From positions 1 to 63,609 of the forward strand of contig JAZUHB010000024.1 of NCBI GenBank assembly GCA_045641505.1: a stretch of DNA of 63,609 nt. Reading direction: 5' to 3'. Positions 24,777-34,428 of the stretch are shown piece after piece. Numbering within the stretch: position 1 is the first letter of the stretch; each line of letters starts with the position of its first letter. The notes under the pieces were generated by a model. The model was not told the origin of the DNA. It worked only from the letters and a program-made list of their open reading frames with translations, and searched no databases. The DNA comes from JAZQNF01 sp045641505. Lineage in GTDB: Bacteria; Bacillota; Clostridia; Lachnospirales; Bianqueaceae. The translations under genes and the position numbers were made by a program.

Positions 24777-27560
24777 ATGAGCGAGAAGATCCTTTTGCTG
24801 GACGGCCATTCCATCGCGAACCGGGCCTTTTTCGGCGTGCCGCTGCTGACGAATTCGAAGGGCTTCCATACGAATGCCCTCTTCGGCTTTTTCTCGATCC
24901 TCTGGAAGGTCATGGACGACGTGAAGCCGGACCGGCTGGCGGTCGCCTTCGATACGCACGCGCCCACCTTCCGGCACGAGGTCTTCGCGGAATACAAGGG
25001 CACCCGCAGCCCCATGCAGCCGGAGCTTAGCGAACAGATCCCGAAGCTCGGGGAAATGGTGCGCGCGGCCGGCATCCCCGTGTTCTCGCAGGCCGGGCTC
25101 GAGGCGGACGACATCATCGGCTCGCTCGCGAAGCGCTACGGCGCGGAGGGCTGCGAGGTCTACGTGCTCTCGGGCGACCGCGACCTGCTCCAGCTGGTGG
25201 ACCGGCAGATCACGCTGCTGATCCCGAAGACGAAGAAGGGAGGCACGGAGACCGAGGTCTACCGTGAGGCCGAAGTGGAAGAGAAATACGGTGTTTCGCC
25301 CGAGGGCTACCTGAACATGAAGGCCCTGATGGGCGATGCCTCCGACAATATCCCCGGCGTCCCCGGCGTTGGCGAGAAGACCGCCTCCAAGCTGATCCGG
25401 ACCTTCGGCAGCCTGGAGGAGGTGCTTGCGCACGCGGATGAGGCGGGCGGCGCGAAGCTCTGCGGGAACCTGAAGGAGTTCGCGGAGCAGGCGCGGCTGT
25501 CGCTGTGGCTCGCGACGATCAAGACCGACTGCGAGCTCGCGGGCGAGGCGGCCCTCCTTGGGGACGAAAGCTTCGCCACGCCGGAGTTCATCGCGTATCT
25601 GAAGGAATTCGAGCTGAAGAGCCTGCTCGCGCGGGTGATGAAAAACAAGGCGCCGATGGCCGCGGAGAAGGAAGCGGGCGCGGCGGAAAACGCGGCGGAA
25701 GCCGCAATGGCGGAAGCCGCGGTGAAAACGGCTGTCTTCGCAAGCTTCCCCGACCGGGAGCTTCTCCATGTCCGTACGCCGGAGGAGTGGCAGGCGCTCG
25801 TCGGGAAGCTCGTTCCCGGGGAGGCGCTCGCCCTCGAGGTAAGCGCGGACCGGGAGGGCGGCGTAGCGGCGCTCGCGCTCGGAAACGGCCGGCTTCTCGC
25901 CTGCGTGGAGCCCGGCGGCGCGGGAGAAAATCTGTCCCTCTTCGACGACCCCGGCGAGCGGCTCGGCTTCGCGCGGATCGCCCGGGACCTCGCGCCTCTG
26001 CTCGAAGACCCGAAAACGGAGCTTCTCAGCTTCGACACGAAAAAAACCTACAAGGCCTTCCGGAAGGAGGGCGTCACGGCCGCGGGCTTCGTCTTCGACG
26101 GCATGGTCGCGGCGTATCTGCTGAATCCTACGAAGGCCTCCTACACGCCGGACGAGCTGTCCGCCGCCTATCTCGGCGTTCAGGCGCTAAGCGAGGAGGA
26201 GGTCCTCGGAAGCGGCGCGAAGAAGCTTGCGCTCGCGGAGCTCCCCGCGGCCCGGCGGCTCGCCTATCTCGTCCAGACGCCCCGCATCGTGCTGGACGCC
26301 CGGGAGACGGTCGTCGCGGCCCTCGCCGACGCGGGCATGGAGCGGCTCTACTTCGACGTGGAGCTTCCGCTCACGCGCGTGCTCGCGGAGATGGAGCTTG
26401 TCGGCATCCGCTGCGAGCCGGCGGTCCTTCGGGACTTCGGCGTCTATCTTTCCGGCGAGATCGAGCGTCTCGCGGAGAGCATCTACGCGCAGGCGGGCGA
26501 GCGCTTCAACATCAATTCGCCCAAGCAGCTGGGCGAGATCCTCTTCGACAAGCTGGGTCTCCCCGCGGGCAAGAAGACGAAGACGGGCTATTCCACCTCG
26601 GCCGACATCCTCGAGAAGCTGGCGGAGGACTACCCCGTCGTCGCGGACATCCTGAACTACCGGCAGCTGACCAAGCTGCAGTCCACCTACGTGGAGGGGC
26701 TTACGGCCTTCATCGATCCGGAGGACGGCCGCATCCACTCGACCTTCCATCAGACGGTGACCGCGACCGGCCGCCTTTCCAGCGCCGACCCGAACCTGCA
26801 GAACATCCCGATCCGGATGGAGCTCGGCCGCAAGCTCCGCAAGGCCTTCGTGCCGGCAAGCCGCGACTGGTTCTTCATGGACGCGGACTATTCGCAGATC
26901 GAGCTCCGGCTCCTGGCTCACATGTCGGGCGACGAGAAGATGATCGCCGCCTACCGGGAGGGCCGGGACATCCACCGGATGACCGCGGCGCAGGTGCTCC
27001 ACAAGGCGCCGGAGGACGTCACGCCCGCCGAGCGGAGCTCCGCGAAGGCCGTCAATTTCGGCATCATCTACGGGATGAGCGCCTTCGGCCTGGGCGACGG
27101 TCTGGGCATCAGCCAGAAGGAGGCGGGCGCCTACATCAAGGACTATTTCGCCCAGTACCCGAAGGTCGAGGGCTTCCTGAACGAGTGCGTCCGGAAGGCC
27201 AGGGAGACCGGCTGCGGCGAAACGCTGTTCGGCCGGCGCCGCCCCATCGAGGAACTGAAGAATACCAACTTCATCCAGCGCTCCTTCGGGGAGCGGGTCG
27301 CGAAGAACATGCCCATTCAGGGCACCGCGGCGGATATCATCAAGATCGCGATGCTTCGGGTTTTCGACCGCCTCGGGCGCGAGGGACTCCGGAGCCGCCT
27401 GCTGCTGCAGGTCCACGACGAGCTCCTGATCGAGGTCTGGCGGCCGGAGGAAGAAGCCGTGCGCCGGATCCTCCGCGAGGAAATGGAGGGCGCCGCGGCG
27501 CTGTCCGTTCCGCTGTCCGTGGAGATCGAATGCGGAGAGGACTGGTACGAAGCAAAATGA
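24777..27560 (+). CDS. polA: DNA polymerase I
   Basis: This 927-residue repair and Okazaki-fragment polymerase has a 5'-nuclease domain (about residues 1-290: DGHSIANRAFFG, AFDTHAPTFRHE, GLEADDIIG, SGDRDLLQL). A central 3'-5' exonuclease-like domain follows (about 320-540), then a family A polymerase domain with motif A DADYSQIELR, motif B RSSAKAVNFGIIYG and motif C QVHDELL. The exonuclease domain has lost the first acidic pair (LEVSAD where a D-x-E is expected) and a later aspartate, so proofreading is probably absent, as in other Firmicutes. coaE overlaps its stop. Confidence 0.95.
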   Translation: MSEKILLLDGHSIANRAFFGVPLLTNSKGFHTNALFGFFSILWKVMDDVKPDRLAVAFDTHAPTFRHEVFAEYKGTRSPMQPELSEQIPKLGEMVRAAGIPVFSQAGLEADDIIGSLAKRYGAEGCEVYVLSGDRDLLQLVDRQITLLIPKTKKGGTETEVYREAEVEEKYGVSPEGYLNMKALMGDASDNIPGVPGVGEKTASKLIRTFGSLEEVLAHADEAGGAKLCGNLKEFAEQARLSLWLATIKTDCELAGEAALLGDESFATPEFIAYLKEFELKSLLARVMKNKAPMAAEKEAGAAENAAEAAMAEAAVKTAVFASFPDRELLHVRTPEEWQALVGKLVPGEALALEVSADREGGVAALALGNGRLLACVEPGGAGENLSLFDDPGERLGFARIARDLAPLLEDPKTELLSFDTKKTYKAFRKEGVTAAGFVFDGMVAAYLLNPTKASYTPDELSAAYLGVQALSEEEVLGSGAKKLALAELPAARRLAYLVQTPRIVLDARETVVAALADAGMERLYFDVELPLTRVLAEMELVGIRCEPAVLRDFGVYLSGEIERLAESIYAQAGERFNINSPKQLGEILFDKLGLPAGKKTKTGYSTSADILEKLAEDYPVVADILNYRQLTKLQSTYVEGLTAFIDPEDGRIHSTFHQTVTATGRLSSADPNLQNIPIRMELGRKLRKAFVPASRDWFFMDADYSQIELRLLAHMSGDEKMIAAYREGRDIHRMTAAQVLHKAPEDVTPAERSSAKAVNFGIIYGMSAFGLGDGLGISQKEAGAYIKDYFAQYPKVEGFLNECVRKARETGCGETLFGRRRPIEELKNTNFIQRSFGERVAKNMPIQGTAADIIKIAMLRVFDRLGREGLRSRLLLQVHDELLIEVWRPEEEAVRRILREEMEGAAALSVPLSVEIECGEDWYEAK

Positions 27561-28165
27561 AAAAAGAAATGAAGCTGATCGGCCTGACCGGCACCATCGC
27601 CTCCGGCAAGAGCACCGCGGCCGCCTATCTCACGGCGCGCTACGGCCTGCCCGTGCTGGATCTCGACCAGGTGAACCGGGAGGTGCTCACGGAGGAGGCC
27701 GTGAAGGCGAAGCTCCGCGAGACCTTCGGAGACGGCGTTTTCGCGGCGGACGGCTCGGTGGACCGGGCGGCCCTCGCGGCGATCGTCTTCGCGGACGAGG
27801 CGCGCAAAAAGCAGCTCACGGACATCTCCTGGCCGGTCATCGTCGAAAAGTGCGGGGACTGGATCCGCGCGCGGCGGGAAGCGGGCGCATCTGCCTGCGC
27901 CGTCGAGGCGATCGACCTTCTGAAAACCTCTCTGGGCGAGACGGCCGACGAGATCTGGGTGGTCTTCGCGCCGCCCGAAGAACGGGTCCGCCGCATGTGC
28001 GAGAACCGCAAAATGACGGAGGACGAGGCCCGGGCCCGCATGGCGAGCCAGTGGCCCGATGAGGAATATCTGGCCCGGGCGGACCGGGTGCTGTACTCGG
28101 GCGGGAGCCTTGCGCGCCTGTACCGGGACAGCCGGAGAGCCTACCGGAGGCTCCTGCGCAAATAA
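27557..28165 (+). CDS. coaE: Dephospho-CoA kinase
   Basis: This 202-residue cytoplasmic kinase catalyses the last step of coenzyme A synthesis. The P-loop GTIASGKST lies near residues 11-19, and the substrate-binding DLDQVNREV corresponds to the family's D-x-D/H region. The lid with RxxR-like residues is in EERVRRMCENRKMT. The ATG overlaps the polA stop (ATGA), and polA-coaE is a common Firmicutes pair. Length is normal. Confidence 0.93.
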   Translation: MKKEMKLIGLTGTIASGKSTAAAYLTARYGLPVLDLDQVNREVLTEEAVKAKLRETFGDGVFAADGSVDRAALAAIVFADEARKKQLTDISWPVIVEKCGDWIRARREAGASACAVEAIDLLKTSLGETADEIWVVFAPPEERVRRMCENRKMTEDEARARMASQWPDEEYLARADRVLYSGGSLARLYRDSRRAYRRLLRK

Positions 28166-28186
28166 CATCGAAAGGAGGGAGGACCC

Positions 28187-28750
28187 ATGCCGAAATTCCG
28201 CACGCGGGGCCAGCGGGGCAGCGCCTTCGAGGAGCTGATCAACCTGACGCTCGAGGCCTACCGCGAGGAAGGCGTCGCGCTGATCCAGAAGATCCCCACG
28301 CCGGTCGTGCCGGTCGAGATGGATCCGAAGACGCGGATCATCACGAAGGCGTATTTCGACCAGAAGAGCACCGTCGACTATCTCGGCGTGATGAACGGGA
28401 TCCCTCTCTGCTTCGACGCGAAGGAGTCGGGCAAGGCGTTCCTGCCCTTCTCGAACATCCATTCCCACCAGGTCGCCTTCATGAAGGACTTCGCCGCCTG
28501 CGGCGGGCTTTCCTTCCTGCTGGTGCACATGGTCGCCTACGGGCGCTACTTCCTGCTGCCGCTCGAGGTGCTGGTCCGCTACTACGACGATCCGGACGGC
28601 CGCCGCTCGATCCCCATCGAGGCCTTCGAGGACCGCTACGAGGTCCCCGCGCCCGCGCCGGAGCTTCCGTTCCTCAGCGTGGTCTACCGCTACTGGCAGG
28701 ATCTTCAGGCGGCCGGCGCCGGGGAAGCCTCCGACGAAAGTCGCGCTTGA
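28187..28750 (+). CDS. recU: Holliday junction resolvase RecU
   Basis: This 187-residue Firmicutes-specific resolvase cuts four-way DNA junctions in recombination. It shows the RecU order: RGSAFEELINLT at the N-terminus, KIPTPVVPVEM, then the nuclease core STVDYLGVMNGIPLCFDAKES with the catalytic Asp, Asp, Glu/Lys set, and the conserved NIHSHQVAFM helix. GGAGGGAGG precedes the ATG. It follows coaE closely and ends just before the plsX promoter. Confidence 0.93.
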   Translation: MPKFRTRGQRGSAFEELINLTLEAYREEGVALIQKIPTPVVPVEMDPKTRIITKAYFDQKSTVDYLGVMNGIPLCFDAKESGKAFLPFSNIHSHQVAFMKDFAACGGLSFLLVHMVAYGRYFLLPLEVLVRYYDDPDGRRSIPIEAFEDRYEVPAPAPELPFLSVVYRYWQDLQAAGAGEASDESRA

Positions 28751-28775
28751 AATTGCGCGGTCTCTCCTGTATACT
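28747..28775 (+). promoter_or_regulatory. Promoter for the plsX-acp-rnc-smc-ftsY operon
   Basis: TTGAAA at 28747-28752, overlapping the recU stop, and TATACT at 28770-28775 with a 17-base spacer. Confidence 0.65.
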
Positions 28776-28823
28776 TATCCTGTTATACCCGTTTTTTCTT
28801 TCTGCCCTTGAAAGGAGATAATC

Positions 28824-29843
28824 ATGGTCAAAATCATCGTGGACGCGATGGGCGGCGACAACGCCCCCGAGGCGCCGATTTTGGGCGCGGTCGAGGCGCT
28901 CAGCCGCGATCCGGAGCTTTCGGTACTGTTTACCGGCGATCGGGAGACGGTGGAGAAGGTGCTCGCGGGCACTTCCTACCCCGCTGACCGCGTCGAGATC
29001 CGCCATACCACCGAGGTCATCGAGAACGAGGAGCACAATCCCGCCACGGCGGTGCGCGATAAGCGCGATTCCTCCATGGTGGTCGGCTGCGCGCTGGTGA
29101 AGGCGAAGGAGGCGGACGGCATGGTTTCCGCCGGCAATACCGGAGCGCTGCTTTCCGCGGCCACGCTGTTCACCGGGCGCATCCCGGGCGTGCAGCGGCC
29201 CGTGCTTTCCGTGGCGCTGCCCTCCGGCGAGATCCCGACCCTGCTCCTGGACGTGGGCGCGAACATGGACGCGAAGTCCGTCTGGCTCGTGCAGTTCGCG
29301 AAGATGAGCACCATCTACATGCGGAAGCGCTACGGGCTGGAGAGCCCCACCGTGGGACTCCTCAACGTGGGCACCGAGCCCGGCAAGGGCAACGCCCAGG
29401 CGAAGGAGGCCTACGAGGCCCTCTCCGCGGAGCCCTCGGTCAACTTCGTCGGCAACGTGGAGGCGCGTGAGGCGCTCTCCGGCCGGGTGAACGTGATCGT
29501 CACGGACGCCTTCGCGGGCAACGTTCTGCTGAAGACCGTGGAAGGCACGGCCTCTTATATCGTCGATCTTCTGAAAGGCGGCATCTACGGCTCGCTCCGG
29601 GGCAAGCTCGGCGGGCTGCTGCTGAAGCCCGTGATGAAGACCCTGAAATCGAAGCTCGATCCCTCGGCCGTGGGCGGCACCCCGCTTCTCGGCGTGAACG
29701 GCGCGGTGCTGAAGGCCCACGGCAACTCCAAGGCGCCGGCCTTCGCGAACGCGATCCTGCAGGCGAAGACCTTCGCCGAAAGCGGCATCAACGCCGAGAT
29801 CGAGCAGTCCATCAAGGCCAAGGCCCCCGAAGCCACGGCCTGA
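28824..29843 (+). CDS. plsX: Phosphate acyltransferase PlsX
   Basis: This 339-residue enzyme converts acyl-ACP and phosphate into acyl-phosphate, the donor for phospholipid synthesis in Gram-positives. Family hallmarks are the N-terminal DAMGGDNAPE, the SAGNTGALL region, LLDVGANMD, and VTDAFAGNVLLKT. AAAGGAG precedes the ATG. The next gene, 17 bases away, encodes an acyl-carrier-like protein, its natural partner. Confidence 0.95.
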   Translation: MVKIIVDAMGGDNAPEAPILGAVEALSRDPELSVLFTGDRETVEKVLAGTSYPADRVEIRHTTEVIENEEHNPATAVRDKRDSSMVVGCALVKAKEADGMVSAGNTGALLSAATLFTGRIPGVQRPVLSVALPSGEIPTLLLDVGANMDAKSVWLVQFAKMSTIYMRKRYGLESPTVGLLNVGTEPGKGNAQAKEAYEALSAEPSVNFVGNVEAREALSGRVNVIVTDAFAGNVLLKTVEGTASYIVDLLKGGIYGSLRGKLGGLLLKPVMKTLKSKLDPSAVGGTPLLGVNGAVLKAHGNSKAPAFANAILQAKTFAESGINAEIEQSIKAKAPEATA

Positions 29844-29860
29844 ACAGCAAAGGAGCAGTC

Positions 29861-30091
29861 ATGAGCGAATTCGACAAACTGAAGCAGATCATCGCGGAGG
29901 AGATGGATATCGAGCCCGAGGAGATCAACGAAGAGCAGTCCCTCCGGGACGATCTCGAAATGGACCAGATCAGCATCCTGCAGGTCATGATGGCCATGGA
30001 GGTGGACTTCGACATCGAGCTCGATCCCACCGACATCGAGCAGATCAAGACCGTGGGCGACTGCCTGAGCTACATCAGCGGAGAATACTGA
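29861..30091 (+). CDS. Acyl carrier protein homologue lacking the phosphopantetheine serine
   Basis: This 76-residue acidic, four-helix protein aligns without gaps to AcpP: KLKQIIAEEMDIEPEEI, then LRDDLEMD, then VMMAMEVDFDIEL and IKTVGDCLSYI. In normal carriers the motif after L-x-x is D-S-L, with Ser36 bearing the 4'-phosphopantetheine. Here residues 35-37 are D-Q-I (codon CAG at 29966-29968), with a serine only at 38. Two base changes separate CAG from a serine codon, so a single read error is unlikely. It keeps the usual place between plsX and rnc. It may be a non-acylated regulator or partner of PlsX, or a decayed copy with the working AcpP elsewhere. Confidence 0.85.
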   Translation: MSEFDKLKQIIAEEMDIEPEEINEEQSLRDDLEMDQISILQVMMAMEVDFDIELDPTDIEQIKTVGDCLSYISGEY

Positions 30092-30129
30092 TCCGGAGGC
30101 GCCCCGGGCGCTGTCCGAAAGGATTTCGG

Positions 30130-30831
30130 ATGAACGAAGAAATGAACGAAATGACGCCGGAGCTTTCCGAGCTCGAGGCGGCGATCGGCTACCGTTTCCG
30201 GAAGCGTGAGCTTCTGGAGCAGGCCGTGACCCATTCCTCCCGGAGCGGGGAAGAGGGCGGCGAGGATTACGAGCGCCTGGAATTCTTAGGCGACGCGGTG
30301 CTGGAGCTTCTCTGCTCCGAGTACCTCTTCCGCCGGTACGACTGGCCCGAGGGCCGGCTCACGCGGCGGCGGGCGGAAATGGTCTGCGAGGCCTCGCTGG
30401 CCTACGTGGCGCGGACCTTCGGCTTCGGCCGCTTCCTCCGGATGAGCCGGGGCGAGCTGAAGACCGGCGGCCGGGAACGCAGCTCCATCCTCTGCGACGT
30501 GACCGAGGCCATCATCGGCGCGGTCTATCTGGACGCGGGGCTCGAGGAGGCACGCGCGCTCACGGAGCGGCTCGTGTTTTCGCGCGAGGCGGAGCTTCCC
30601 GGCGAGCGGAAGAAGGACAGCAAGACCCTGCTGCAGGAGTTCGTCCAGCAGAGCGGGCCGGAGCTGCCCGAATACCGGGTCGCCGCCGAGAGCGGCATGC
30701 CCCATGAACGCGTATTTACGGTAGAACTGTATTTTCGGAACGAGCTGATCTCGACCGCGGAGGGCCGCAGCAAGAAGCAGGCGGAGCAGGCGGCGGCCGA
30801 ACAGGCGCTGGAGATCCTCGGAGGCCGCTGA
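30130..30831 (+). CDS. rnc: Ribonuclease III
   Basis: This 233-residue endonuclease cuts double-stranded RNA, including rRNA precursors. The signature ERLEFLGDAVLELL is present near residues 53-66. The second acidic set is in CDVTEAIIGAVYLD, giving the catalytic Asp and Glu. The C-terminal double-stranded-RNA-binding domain runs from about residue 155 (DSKTLLQEFVQQ) to the end (KKQAEQAAAEQALEIL). rnc next to smc is a typical Firmicutes arrangement. Confidence 0.95.
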   Translation: MNEEMNEMTPELSELEAAIGYRFRKRELLEQAVTHSSRSGEEGGEDYERLEFLGDAVLELLCSEYLFRRYDWPEGRLTRRRAEMVCEASLAYVARTFGFGRFLRMSRGELKTGGRERSSILCDVTEAIIGAVYLDAGLEEARALTERLVFSREAELPGERKKDSKTLLQEFVQQSGPELPEYRVAAESGMPHERVFTVELYFRNELISTAEGRSKKQAEQAAAEQALEILGGR

Positions 30832-30864
30832 TCCGGCGGCGAGACCAAGCATTACGGAGTTTTT

Positions 30865-33800
30865 ATGGAACTGAAAAGAGTCGAGATGATCGGATTCAAA
30901 TCCTTCCCCGAAAAGGTCGTGATCGAATTCGACAAGGGCGTCACCGCCATCGTGGGTCCGAACGGGTCGGGCAAGAGCAACATCGCCGACGCGGTCCGCT
31001 GGGTCCTGGGCGAGCAGAGCGCGCGGATGCTCCGCGGCTCGAAGATGGAGGACGTCATCTTTGCCGGCACCGAGCGCCGCCGGCCCGTCAACTTCGCGTC
31101 CGTCACCCTGATCCTGGACAACAGTGACCGGAAGATGGCCGTCGACTACGATGAGGTGGCGATCAGCCGCAAGGTCTACCGCTCCGGCGAGAGCGAGTAC
31201 GCCATCAACGAGGGCCGCTGCCGTCTGCGCGACGTGCAGGAGCTTCTGATGGACACCGGCATCGGCAAGGAAGGCTACAGCATCATCGGGCAGGGCCAGA
31301 TCGACCGCCTGCTCTCCGACAAGCCCGCCGAGCGCCGTCTCGTCTTCGAGGAGGCCGCCGGCATCGTCAAGTACAAGAGCCGCAAGGAAGAAGCCGAAAA
31401 GAAGCTGGAGGGCGAGGAGGAAAACCTCAGCCGTCTGAACGATATCCTGACCGAGCTCACGGCCCGCATCGACCCGCTGACCGCGGACGCCGCGAAGGCG
31501 GAGGAGTTCCTGAAGCTCCGCGACGAGCTGAAGACCTACGAGGTCACCGCGTTCCTCGGCCAGTACAAGCAGCTGGGCGAGCAGTACGAGAAGGCCGAGA
31601 AGAACCTCTCCGACCTGCTGGCGCAGCTCGAGTCGGCGAAGGAGCGCGAGCACGAGGCTCGCGCGCAGGCTGACCTGTACAAGAACGAGGCCGCCGAGGC
31701 CCAGAACGAATACCGCGAGCTGAACGAGAGCCACCACAGCCTGGAGCTCTCCTACAGCCAGAAGGAGGGCGACATCACCCTCAGGGAGGCGGAGCTTTCG
31801 CAGAAGAAAAAGGAAGAGGAGCGTGTCACAGGGCTTCTCGCCGACGCGAAGGAAAAGGTCCACTCCCAGCTGGAGACCATCGGCCGCGAGGAAAAGCACG
31901 CCGACTCCCTGGAGGAGAAGCTCTCCGCGAAGGAGGCCGAGCGGCAGGAGGCCGAGGCGCTCCTCGGCGAGAAGAACGAGGCGCTTTCGAAGCTCCGCGC
32001 CGCCTGGGATGAGGCGCTCGGCGCTCTCGAGACCCTCCGCGGCGAGGGAACGGAGCTCAAAACGCAGAACGAGCGCGCCCTGACCGCCCTCGAGTTCGAC
32101 CGCAGCCAGCAGGAAGGCCTCTCCGAACAGGAGCAGGCGCTCTCCGCCGAGCTGGAGACGCTCTCCGGCGAGGTCGCGGCGAAGGAGGCGGACTGCGCCG
32201 CCGCCGAAAAGGAATGGAAGGACCTGGGCGCCCGCATCTCCGCCCTGAATACTGAGATCAACGATCTGCGCCAGAACGTCCGCGAGAAGCAGCAGGAGCT
32301 CGCCGCGAAGGTGGATGCCCTCCGGGAGACCCAGAACCGCGTCAAGTGGCTGAACGATCTGGAAAAGGATTACGAGGGCTTCTCCGGCAGCGTGAAGAGC
32401 GTCATGGCCCGGCGCGCCGCCGAGCCCGCCCTGGCCCGCAAGGTCCGCGGCACCGTCGCGGATCTGATCTCCGTGCCCGCGAAGCTCAGTGTCGCGATGG
32501 AGATCGCGCTGGGCGCGAACCTGCAGAACGTGGTCACCGAGGACGAGGCCACCGCGAAGGAGCTGATCGAGTTCCTGCGGAAGGAGCAGAAGGGCCGCGC
32601 CACGTTCATGCCCCTCGACCGGGTCACCGGCCGCGAGGACAGACCCGAAAAGAAAGCCGTGAAGAAGATGAGCGGCGTGCTCGCCTATGACGACGAGCTC
32701 ATCGGCTACGGCTCCGAATACAGCGAAATCGTCAGCCGCCTGCTCGGCAACGTCGCGGTCACCGAGGACTTCGACAGCGCCTCGGCGGTCGCGCGCGCCT
32801 ACGGCAGCGACCTCCGCGTGGTCACCCTGAAGGGCGACATTTTCAACATCGGCGGCTCTATCACCGGCGGCAGCACCATGAAGGCCGGCAACATCCTGAG
32901 CCGGAAGAGCGAGCTGGACGGGCTCGCCGGGCTCCTGGAGCAGCAGCAGAAGGAGGCCGATGCGGCGAAGGCCGACGCGGACGCGCTGACCGCGGCCCGT
33001 CAGGCGAAGAACGCCGAACTCGAGGAGAAATCCGCGGCCTACGACGAAAAGCGCCAGGCCGCGCAGGAACAGAAGAATGCCCTGACCGCCCTGACCGTGC
33101 GCCGGGACGAGCTGGCGGGACGCCTGGGCGTCACCCGCGAAAGCGCCGAGACCAGCTCCCGCAGCCGCAAGGAGCACGAGGACTTCCTCGCAAGCTTCGC
33201 GGAGCGTCTGGCCGCCCAGCAGCAGGCGGAGGAGAAGGCCGCGGAGGCCGCCGCCAATGCGCAGGCCGCCTACGAGGCCGGCACGGAGGCTCTCGGCAGC
33301 GCGAAGAACGCCGAGACGGAGCTCCGCATCGCCGCGAAGGGCATCGAGCAGGAGCTGCTCTTCACCCGCCGCAACGTCGAGCGGGAGCGCGAGAGCATCC
33401 GCGAGATCTCCGATCTGGCGGACGGCTATCTGGCCGAGCTCGAGGAGCTCGCCCGCGCGCAGCAGGAGCTGGCCGCCGGGAAGGAAACTCTCACGGTCGA
33501 GCTCGAGGCCCTGAAGGGTCAGATCGAGGCCGCCGGCGAGCGCACCGAAAGCATGGACAAGGTCCTCAGCGAGAAGAACGCCCGCTGGGAGGAAAGCATG
33601 AAGGCCGCGAACGGCATCCTGGCCGAGATCGGCGCGCTGGAAAAGGACGAGCTCCGTCTGGAGAACCAGCAGGCCCGGGCCAAGAAGGACCTGGAGGACC
33701 TGCAGGAGCGCATCTGGGAGGAGTATCAGCTGACCTACCGCGCCGCCCTTTCCCTGGAGTGCCCGGACCTGGGCAGCCCCGCCGCGATGAAGCGCCGCAT

Positions 33801-34422
33801 CGGCGAGCTGAAGGAGCAGATCCGCTCCCTCGGCCCCGTGAACGTGAACGCGATCACCGAGCTCACCGCCCTGACCGACCGGGTGGAGCTCCTGACGACC
33901 CAGCGCGACGACGTGGTCCGCTCGGAGGAGAGCCTCCGCGAGATCATCACCCAGCTGGAGACCCAGATGGAGAAGCAGTTCGCGGAAAGCTTCCGCAAGA
34001 TCAACGGCTTCTTCGAGGAGACCTTCCGCGGTCTCTTCGGCGGCGGCCACGCGCAGCTTCGGCTGACCACCGATGAAAATACCCTGGAGGCCGGCGTCGA
34101 GATCGCCGCGCAGCCCCCGGGCAAGACCCTGCAGAGCATGACGCTCCTTTCCGGCGGCGAGCGGGCCCTGACCGCGATCGCGCTTCTGTTCGCGATCCAG
34201 CAGCTTTCCCCCGCGCCCTTCTGCATCCTCGACGAGATCGAGGCCGCTCTGGATGAGGTGAACGTCGCCCGCTTCGCCCACTATCTCGGCAATCTCTGCA
34301 ACGATACCCAGTACATCGTAATCACTCACCGTAAAGGCACCATGGAGGCCGCCGACACCATGTACGGCGTCACCATGGAGGAGAAGGGCGTCTCCAAGTG
34401 CGTATCGGTGAAGCTGGAATGA
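30865..34422 (+). CDS. smc: Chromosome segregation ATPase SMC
   Basis: This 1185-residue protein folds into a long antiparallel coiled coil that compacts and separates chromosomes. The head has Walker A GPNGSGKSN at residues 31-39 and RGSKMEDVIFAG. Coiled coils span about residues 165-500 and 680-1000, separated by a hinge (about 505-670, containing GRATFMPLDRV). The C-terminal head has the signature LSGGERALTAIALLFA and Walker B FCILDEIEAALDE. Length and order are standard. Confidence 0.96.
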   Translation: MELKRVEMIGFKSFPEKVVIEFDKGVTAIVGPNGSGKSNIADAVRWVLGEQSARMLRGSKMEDVIFAGTERRRPVNFASVTLILDNSDRKMAVDYDEVAISRKVYRSGESEYAINEGRCRLRDVQELLMDTGIGKEGYSIIGQGQIDRLLSDKPAERRLVFEEAAGIVKYKSRKEEAEKKLEGEEENLSRLNDILTELTARIDPLTADAAKAEEFLKLRDELKTYEVTAFLGQYKQLGEQYEKAEKNLSDLLAQLESAKEREHEARAQADLYKNEAAEAQNEYRELNESHHSLELSYSQKEGDITLREAELSQKKKEEERVTGLLADAKEKVHSQLETIGREEKHADSLEEKLSAKEAERQEAEALLGEKNEALSKLRAAWDEALGALETLRGEGTELKTQNERALTALEFDRSQQEGLSEQEQALSAELETLSGEVAAKEADCAAAEKEWKDLGARISALNTEINDLRQNVREKQQELAAKVDALRETQNRVKWLNDLEKDYEGFSGSVKSVMARRAAEPALARKVRGTVADLISVPAKLSVAMEIALGANLQNVVTEDEATAKELIEFLRKEQKGRATFMPLDRVTGREDRPEKKAVKKMSGVLAYDDELIGYGSEYSEIVSRLLGNVAVTEDFDSASAVARAYGSDLRVVTLKGDIFNIGGSITGGSTMKAGNILSRKSELDGLAGLLEQQQKEADAAKADADALTAARQAKNAELEEKSAAYDEKRQAAQEQKNALTALTVRRDELAGRLGVTRESAETSSRSRKEHEDFLASFAERLAAQQQAEEKAAEAAANAQAAYEAGTEALGSAKNAETELRIAAKGIEQELLFTRRNVERERESIREISDLADGYLAELEELARAQQELAAGKETLTVELEALKGQIEAAGERTESMDKVLSEKNARWEESMKAANGILAEIGALEKDELRLENQQARAKKDLEDLQERIWEEYQLTYRAALSLECPDLGSPAAMKRRIGELKEQIRSLGPVNVNAITELTALTDRVELLTTQRDDVVRSEESLREIITQLETQMEKQFAESFRKINGFFEETFRGLFGGGHAQLRLTTDENTLEAGVEIAAQPPGKTLQSMTLLSGGERALTAIALLFAIQQLSPAPFCILDEIEAALDEVNVARFAHYLGNLCNDTQYIVITHRKGTMEAADTMYGVTMEEKGVSKCVSVKLE

Positions 34423-34428
34423 GGAAAC

